Of a stretch of 64,000 nucleotides of DNA, positions 59,155-64,000 are shown in pieces. The stretch is from Bacteroidaceae bacterium (GTDB taxonomy: Bacteria; Bacteroidota; Bacteroidia; Bacteroidales; Bacteroidaceae), in contig JAUUPT010000015.1 of NCBI GenBank assembly GCA_030843315.1, forward strand, positions 5,666 to 69,665. The letters are read 5' to 3'. Both the position numbers and the translations under genes were made by a program. Each line of letters begins with the position of its first letter. Positions within the stretch are counted from its first letter, which is position 1. The notes beneath the pieces were generated by a model. That model saw only the letters and a program-made list of their open reading frames with translations, was not told the origin of the DNA and did not search any database.

Positions 59155-59474
59155 TATCTTTGCAGGATTAAAAATGTAGATATGGAACAAGAATTCGATG
59201 ATTGGAATTGTGAATGCATTAAGTACGCATTGTTAGTAAATTGGAAGTTTATTGGCAGTTTATTGCTAACAAACTTGGAAACTTCAGCAAGTTTTGAAGA
59301 AGGCGAAAATGGGCGTAATGCTCTGTATACCTGCTTGCTGACAAGAAAACTTGCCCTCGCGCGCGTAAGAGGAGAAAAGAAGAGAGAAGATAAGAAGAGA
59401 AAAGATACTCCTCCAATAGGTTCCCCGGAGATGGAGGAGGGGGAGGAGGAGAAATCTTTTATTCCGGCATTCCA
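59155..59474 (+). other. Transcribed-looking stretch with doubtful short ORF
   Basis: A TATCTTTGC box at 59155-59163 is followed by an ATG at 59182 that opens a frame beginning MEQEFDDWNCECIKYALLVN. The frame has no stop until 60168, but beyond 59475 it runs through a long inverted repeat and then antisense to the acetyltransferase gene, so any real product would end or change there. The part before is A-rich and Lys/Glu-rich (KKREDKKRKD) and matches no family I know. Confidence 0.3.
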
Positions 59475-59597
59475 AATGACGCAGGTGAGCGTCCCGAACC
59501 ACGCACCTCAACGTTCCGAACCACGCACTTCAATGCCCACGAGGTGTGTGCTTGGAGGCACTGAGGTGCGTGGTTCGGGACGCTCACCTGCGTCATT
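59475..59597. repeat. 36-bp perfect inverted repeat with 51-bp loop
   Basis: The arm AATGACGCAGGTGAGCGTCC (first 20 of 36 bases) at 59475-59510 is exactly complemented at 59562-59597. In the loop, CCGAACCACGCACTTCA is a second, near copy of part of the left arm, and outer shorter copies (GACGGTGGGCTGCGTCATTT) follow on the right. The G+C content is higher than nearby. It lies just after the end of the acetyltransferase gene. Confidence 0.93.
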
Positions 59598-59619
59598 CGG
59601 GACGGTGGGCTGCGTCATT

Positions 59620-60117
59620 TCAAATGTCCAGCCCCATGATATAGTCATTCATGTAGAACCCGTTTCCTATCGGGAAATCTCCTTCGCGCAGTTTCTTCAT
59701 CCCCATGTGTTCGTAGAACTGCAATGCCTTGTTGTTGCGGTTTACATTCAGTTCCATCAGGCAAGGACCGGGGTGCACTTCCTTGATGTACTTCACGGCG
59801 TGGCGGAACAGGAAGCTGCCGAGGTGGGCGCCCTGATAGGAGGGCAGCACGTAAATCTTTTGCAGGTGGAAAAGGTCTTCGCCTTGCTGCTGCACGGAGA
59901 CATAGCCTGCCGCTTCGTCCCCCTCGTATGCCAGGAAGTAAACGTGTCCTTCTTCTTCCATCTGCTTGCGGATGTTTTCCGGCGAATACATCCATTCCAT
60001 CATGTAGTCATTTTGTTCGGGAGTAAGAATATCCTGATACGTGACAGGAAATATCTGCTGTGCGAGTTTCTGAATCAACTCGCAGTCTGCTGTTGCGGCT
60101 TTTCTAATGGTGAACAT
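59620..60117 (-). CDS. GNAT-family N-acetyltransferase
   Basis: A 165-residue protein with the GNAT fold: MFTIRKAATADCELIQKLAQ at the start, GYVSVQQQGEDLFHLQKIYVLPSYQ in two parts (strand 4 to motif A) and GAHLGSFLFRHAVKYIK, the acetyl-CoA loop, near 100. LELNVNRNNKALQFYEHMG type end (here MELNVNRNNKALQFYEHMG). Substrate unknown; may be an amine or protein N-terminus. ATG 60117 starts the family opening; a longer frame to 60147 lacks support. The box TAACTTTGT lies about 25 nt upstream. Confidence 0.88.
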   Translation of the reverse strand: MFTIRKAATADCELIQKLAQQIFPVTYQDILTPEQNDYMMEWMYSPENIRKQMEEEGHVYFLAYEGDEAAGYVSVQQQGEDLFHLQKIYVLPSYQGAHLGSFLFRHAVKYIKEVHPGPCLMELNVNRNNKALQFYEHMGMKKLREGDFPIGNGFYMNDYIMGLDI

Positions 60118-60226
60118 ATCTATTGTATTTATATTCGTTATCAGCACAAAGTTACGTCTTTTTTGTGAAACAATCGTTATCTTTGCATACTGTTACTGTA
60201 CTAACTAATTCTGATTTTTAAAAATT

Positions 60227-61687
60227 ATGGCATTTACGAACAACATTATGATTGTCCGCCATCGCTTGCTGAAAGAGCTGGTGAAACTGTGGAACGATAA
60301 CGAACTTGTAGAAAAAATAGACCGTCTGCCCATCGAACTGAGTCCGAGGCGCTCAAAGCACGCCGGACGTTGCTGTGTGCACAAGGAGCGCGCCGTGTGG
60401 AAGTACAAATCGCTGCCCTTGCTGGGACTGGATATGGAGGACGAGAGCGATGAGCTGACCCCGTTGTCGGAGTATGCGGCCCGTGCCCTTAGCAGAGCCG
60501 AGAAGGGGAAGCCGAAAGACAACATCATGTGTGTGATAGACGAGGCGTGCTCGGCCTGCGTACAGATTAATTACGAGATAACGAATCTCTGCCGCGGGTG
60601 CACCGCCCGCAGTTGCCAGGTGAACTGCCCCAAGAAAGCGGTACACGTGAAGGAAAGTGGACAGGCATGGATAGACCATGACGAATGCATCAGTTGCGGC
60701 ATCTGCCATAAGAACTGCCCTTATCATGCCATCGTCTACATCCCCGTGCCGTGCGAGGAGGCTTGTCCGGTAAAGGCAATCAGTAAGGACGAGAAGGGGA
60801 TAGAGCATATCGACGAAAGCAAGTGCATCTATTGTGGAAAGTGCCTCAATGCCTGCCCGTTCGGGGCTATCTTTGAGGTGTCGCAGGTGTTCGATGTGCT
60901 GCACCGGATACGCAAGGGTGAGCAGGTAGTGGCGATTGTGGCTCCGTCTATCCTGGGACAGTTTAAGGCGACTATCGGGCAGGTGTATGGTGCACTGAAG
61001 GCAATCGGTTTTACCGACGTGATTGAAGTGGCGCAGGGAGCTATGGACACGGTCAGCAACGAGGCGCACGAGTTGATAGAGAAGTTAGAGGAAGGGCAGA
61101 AGTTTATGACAACTTCCTGCTGCCCGTCCTATATCGAATTGGTGGAGAAGCATGTTCCGGGAATGAAACCTTATGTATCGGGCACGGGCTCGCCTATGTA
61201 CTATGCCGCCCGCATTGCAAAAGAGAAATATCCGGATGCCAAGGTGGTCTTCGTAGGTCCTTGTGTGGCGAAGCGCAAGGAGGCGCAACGCGACGAGGCG
61301 GTAGATTACGTCATGACGTTCGAGGAAGTGGCATCTGTGCTCGATGGGCTGGATATTCAGTTGGAACAGGTACAGCCATACTCCATGTCGTTCACCTCTG
61401 TGCGCGAGGCGCACGGTTTTGCGCAGGCAGGCGGGGTGATGGGAGCAGTGAAAGCCTATCTGAAGGAAGATGCGGACAAGATCAATGCTGTTCAGGTGGC
61501 GAATCTGGATAAGAAGACGATCGGTGCGCTACGGGCGTATGCTAAGTCGGGCAAGGCTCCGGGACAGTTTATAGAGGTGATGGCGTGCGAGGGCGGTTGC
61601 ATCACCGGGCCGTGTGCACACAATGAGATTGCTGCCGGGAAGCGGCAACTGACGCAGGAATTGGCGAAACAAGAAGAAACATATTGA
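60227..61687 (+). CDS. Monomeric [FeFe] hydrogenase, group-B-like
   Basis: A 486-residue enzyme. The first half has Cys-rich ferredoxin motifs: CSACVQINYEITNLCRGC near residue 107, CISCGICHKNCP near 155 and CIYCGKCLNACP near 203. The H-cluster part shows TSCCPSY near 298, VGPCVAKRKEAQ near 344 and MACEGGCITGP near 448. The use of TSCCPSY and the order of Fe-S sites fits group B enzymes, a type common in gut Bacteroides and thought to make H2 from reduced ferredoxin during fermentation. Promoter box TATCTTTGC at 60178-60186. The maturase genes hydE and hydG follow, with a Fic gene between. Confidence 0.9.
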   Translation: MAFTNNIMIVRHRLLKELVKLWNDNELVEKIDRLPIELSPRRSKHAGRCCVHKERAVWKYKSLPLLGLDMEDESDELTPLSEYAARALSRAEKGKPKDNIMCVIDEACSACVQINYEITNLCRGCTARSCQVNCPKKAVHVKESGQAWIDHDECISCGICHKNCPYHAIVYIPVPCEEACPVKAISKDEKGIEHIDESKCIYCGKCLNACPFGAIFEVSQVFDVLHRIRKGEQVVAIVAPSILGQFKATIGQVYGALKAIGFTDVIEVAQGAMDTVSNEAHELIEKLEEGQKFMTTSCCPSYIELVEKHVPGMKPYVSGTGSPMYYAARIAKEKYPDAKVVFVGPCVAKRKEAQRDEAVDYVMTFEEVASVLDGLDIQLEQVQPYSMSFTSVREAHGFAQAGGVMGAVKAYLKEDADKINAVQVANLDKKTIGALRAYAKSGKAPGQFIEVMACEGGCITGPCAHNEIAAGKRQLTQELAKQEETY

Positions 61688-61689
61688 AT

Positions 61690-62256
61690 ATGATGACAAA
61701 TAACAGTAACAGTAACAGTATAGACGAACAAAGCCTTCAAAGGGCCTACGCCCTGTTTGAAACGGGCGATATAAATAACTATGAAGTGGGTACTGTGAAA
61801 GGCTTATGCCAGATTCATAAGTATCTTTTTGATGGCTTGTATGACTTTGCCGGGAAGATACGCATGCTCAACATAGCCAAAGGAGGATTCCGCTTTGCCA
61901 ATTGCCTCTATCTGGATGCGATTCTCCCTGTTATTGAAAAAATGCCTGACACAACTTTCGAAGAAATCATTGCTAAGTATGTGGAAATGAATATTGCCCA
62001 TCCGTTTATGGAAGGAAATGGCCGCTCTGCACGAATCTGGCTCGATATGATATTAAAGAACAGACTTGGCAAGGTGGTCAATTGGCAAACGGTGGATAAA
62101 GACCTTTATTTGCAAGCAATGGAACGTAGCCCGATTAACGATTTGGAACTCCGCTTCTTGCTACAGCCTGCACTTACAGACCGGATAGATGATCGGGAAG
62201 TAATATTCAAGGGTATCGAGCAGTCGTATTATTATGAGGGGTATAGTAGAGATTGA
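61690..62256 (+). CDS. Fic-family protein inside the hydrogenase operon
   Basis: A 188-residue Fic/DOC protein with the catalytic HPFMEGNGRSARIW near residue 107, the full HxFxxGNGRxxR motif needed for AMP transfer. The beta-hairpin flap is LYDFAGKIRMLNIAKGGFRF near 56. No clear inhibitory S/TxxxEG/N helix is seen at the N-terminus, which begins with a hexamer repeat (AACAGT three times, read NSNSNS). Starts 2 bp after the hydrogenase stop and overlaps hydE by 23 bp, so it is co-translated. Its target is unknown; a partner antitoxin is not seen. Confidence 0.88.
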   Translation: MMTNNSNSNSIDEQSLQRAYALFETGDINNYEVGTVKGLCQIHKYLFDGLYDFAGKIRMLNIAKGGFRFANCLYLDAILPVIEKMPDTTFEEIIAKYVEMNIAHPFMEGNGRSARIWLDMILKNRLGKVVNWQTVDKDLYLQAMERSPINDLELRFLLQPALTDRIDDREVIFKGIEQSYYYEGYSRD

Positions 62257-63304
62257 CAAATTACGCCGTGAGCGAACGCTGAGTGCCGAAGAGTACAAAG
62301 CATTGCTGCTCTGCCGCGATGCAGAAACGTTGGAGTATCTGCAACAGCAGGCGCAGGAGGAGACGCTTGCGCGGTTTGGTAATCGAATTTTTATCCGTGG
62401 ACTGATTGAAATAACGAACCGTTGCCGCAATAACTGTTTTTATTGCGGAATACGGAGAGAGAATAGAAACGTAGCCCGCTACGAGTTGGCGCAGGACGAG
62501 ATACTGGACTGTTGCCGTGAAGGGTATCCGCTCGGTTTTCGTACCTTTGTATTGCAGGGGGGCGAGGCGCCGGAACAGAAGGACGACCGGATCGTTGAAA
62601 CCGTCGCTGCCATTCGTCGGGAGTTTCCCGATTGCGCCATTACACTGTCGTTGGGCGAGAAGTCGAGCGATACGTATGAATGCCTCTTCCGCGCAGGTGC
62701 CAACCGATACCTGTTGCGGCACGAGACGCATAACGAGGAACATTACCGGCTATTGCACCCCGGAAGCAAGAAGGAAGGAAACGACGGAGGCGGAATGTCC
62801 CTGCAACACCGCTTGCAGTGCCTGCACCGGCTCAAGGAAATCGGCTATCAGGTAGGCACGGGCATCATGGTGGGAAGTCCTTATCAGACCATTGACCATC
62901 TGGTAGAAGATATTCTCTTTATTGAGCAATTCCACCCGGAAATGATAGGCATAGGCCCCTTCATCCCGCATCGCGACACTCCGTTCTCCACCGCTCCGCC
63001 AGGTAGCATGGAGCTGACCTTGAAACTGCTTTCCATCTTCCGCCTGATGCACCCTGCCGCCCTGATACCCTCCACTACGGCACTGGCAACACTTGCACCG
63101 GACGGACGGGAACGCGGAATCCTGGCAGGTGCCAACGTAGTGATGCCGAACCTCTCGCCACAGGAGCAGAGGGAGAAGTATACGCTCTATAACAACAAGG
63201 CTTCCCTGGGTGCCGAAGCGGCGGAAGGGTTGCAACAATTAGAAGAAAAGCTGGCGGCCATCGGCTACCGGATATCAAAAGAAAGAGGAGACTATGGAAT
63301 ATAA
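62234..63304 (+). CDS. hydE: [FeFe] hydrogenase maturase HydE
   Basis: A 356-residue radical SAM enzyme with ITNRCRNNCFYCGIRREN near residue 60 (C-x3-C-x2-C), FVLQGGEAPEQ near 106, and GIMVGSPYQTIDHLVEDI near 213. With HydG and HydF it builds the di-iron H-cluster of the hydrogenase; HydE makes the part leading to the dithiolate bridge. Start ATG 62234 is inside the end of the Fic gene; hydG begins 11 bp before its stop, so the three are a tight unit. Confidence 0.93.
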   Translation: MRGIVEIDKLRRERTLSAEEYKALLLCRDAETLEYLQQQAQEETLARFGNRIFIRGLIEITNRCRNNCFYCGIRRENRNVARYELAQDEILDCCREGYPLGFRTFVLQGGEAPEQKDDRIVETVAAIRREFPDCAITLSLGEKSSDTYECLFRAGANRYLLRHETHNEEHYRLLHPGSKKEGNDGGGMSLQHRLQCLHRLKEIGYQVGTGIMVGSPYQTIDHLVEDILFIEQFHPEMIGIGPFIPHRDTPFSTAPPGSMELTLKLLSIFRLMHPAALIPSTTALATLAPDGRERGILAGANVVMPNLSPQEQREKYTLYNNKASLGAEAAEGLQQLEEKLAAIGYRISKERGDYGI

Positions 63305-64000
63305 TGTAAAATCAAAACAAGCGGAAGAATTCATCAATCATCAGGAGATTCTGGATACACTGGAGTATGCGCAAGCCAACCGCAACAACCGCCCGCTCAT
63401 TGAAGCCCTGATAGAAAAAGCAGCCCAGTGCCGCGGACTTTCCCACCGGGAAGCCGCCTTGTTGCTGGAGTGCGATCAACCCGATCTGGTAGAACGCATC
63501 TTCCACCTGGCACGGGAGATAAAGCAGAAGTTCTACGGCAACCGCATCGTCATGTTTGCCCCGCTATATCTTTCCAATTATTGCGTCAACGGCTGCGTCT
63601 ATTGCCCCTATCATGCCAAGAACCGCACCATTGCCCGCAAAAAACTGTCGCAGGAAGAGATTCGGCAAGAGGTCATTGCCCTGCAAGACATGGGGCACAA
63701 GCGCCTGGCGCTGGAAGCCGGCGAAGACCCGCGTCGCAATCCCCTCGACTATATCCTTGAGTCTATCCGCACCATTTATAGCATCCACCACAAGAACGGC
63801 GCCATTCGCCGTGTGAATGTGAATATTGCCGCCACCACCGTAGAGAACTACCGGAAGTTGCGGGACGCCGGCATCGGCACCTACATCCTCTTCCAGGAAA
63901 CCTACAACAAAGAGAATTACGAAGCCCTGCACCCCACCGGTCCCAAGAGCAACTATGCCTACCACACCGAAGCTATGGACCGTGCTATGGAGGGGGGCAT
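63294..64000 (+). CDS. hydG: [FeFe] hydrogenase maturase HydG, 3' end beyond the window
   Basis: The first 235 codons of HydG are present, cut by the window edge. It opens MEYNVKSKQAEEFINHQEIL and shows the radical SAM motif YLSNYCVNGCVYCPYH near residue 95 and ALEAGEDPRRNPLDYI near 140, with no stop. HydG splits tyrosine to make the CO and CN ligands of the H-cluster. The C-terminal extra cluster site cannot be seen. The start overlaps hydE by 11 bp. Confidence 0.93.
   Translation, partial: MEYNVKSKQAEEFINHQEILDTLEYAQANRNNRPLIEALIEKAAQCRGLSHREAALLLECDQPDLVERIFHLAREIKQKFYGNRIVMFAPLYLSNYCVNGCVYCPYHAKNRTIARKKLSQEEIRQEVIALQDMGHKRLALEAGEDPRRNPLDYILESIRTIYSIHHKNGAIRRVNVNIAATTVENYRKLRDAGIGTYILFQETYNKENYEALHPTGPKSNYAYHTEAMDRAMEGG

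Noticed and set aside
59104..60168. 354-codon frame on the + strand
   Set aside because: Runs through the long inverted repeat and antisense to the complete GNAT gene; only the first part (from 59182) is kept as doubtful.

Overview
The window reads as a chromosome segment of a gut Bacteroides-type bacterium; I cannot fix the species. The signs are promoters of the Bacteroides form (TTTG about 19 nt before TAnnTTTG), a Rho with a very long disordered N-terminal insert, HU-like genes of Bacteroidales type, a membrane-spanning TPR/AraC regulator, and a monomeric group-B-like [FeFe] hydrogenase with HydE and HydG. There are two parts with different character.

1-14.1 kb is an A+T-rich accessory island. 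It starts with a small membrane protein of mobile-element type. A compact defence operon on the + strand follows: an XRE regulator, a BrxP-like PAPS-reductase protein with extra ferredoxin and DUF4007-like parts, a 143-aa protein that resembles a stand-alone DNA sulfur-binding domain, a BrxC-like P-loop ATPase, PglZ, a short BrxL, and an AlbA_2/divergent-AAA protein. The order brxP-brxC-pglZ-brxL without a PglX methyltransferase is the type 4 BREX arrangement. The putative sulfur reader and the DUF4007 part, both known from DNA phosphorothioation systems, suggest a modification-and-sensing defence based on sulfur in the DNA backbone; this is inference. Then come about 1.2 kb without a clear gene, holding a direct repeat, a 433-bp element with 33-bp inverted ends, a strong promoter with no clear product, and a short sequence like the 3' end of a tRNA-Ser followed by a terminator. 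That last feature is the likely right edge (att site) of the island.

14.1-64 kb is core genome. 14-20 kb: HU-like protein behind a palindromic 22-bp tandem array, lipoprotein, AraC regulator divergent from a YczE-like membrane protein, MsrAB, ECF sigma factor with a likely partner. 20-31 kb: glutamine synthetase, B12/radical-SAM protein, TPR/AraC regulator, tRNA-His, CapA-like protein, FolD, Ffh, Rho. 31-44 kb: EFR1-type ferredoxin protein, TilS, an AddB-like/AddA-like nuclease-helicase pair with interleaved small genes, a second HU-like gene behind another 22-bp array, a candidate small RNA, UvrB. 44-51 kb: two unknown exported proteins, PaaK plus ACT-domain protein, BamD, RpoZ, DUF4293. 51-59 kb: outer-membrane barrel, LysM protein, UvrA, YbaK, POT transporter. 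59-64 kb: GNAT acetyltransferase, then hydrogenase-Fic-HydE-HydG, the last cut by the window end.

The points most worth following are the sulfur-linked type 4 BREX locus with its small putative reader, the pair of 22-bp palindromic arrays in front of both HU-superfamily genes, the candidate small RNA in front of addA, and the Fic gene embedded in the hydrogenase maturation operon.
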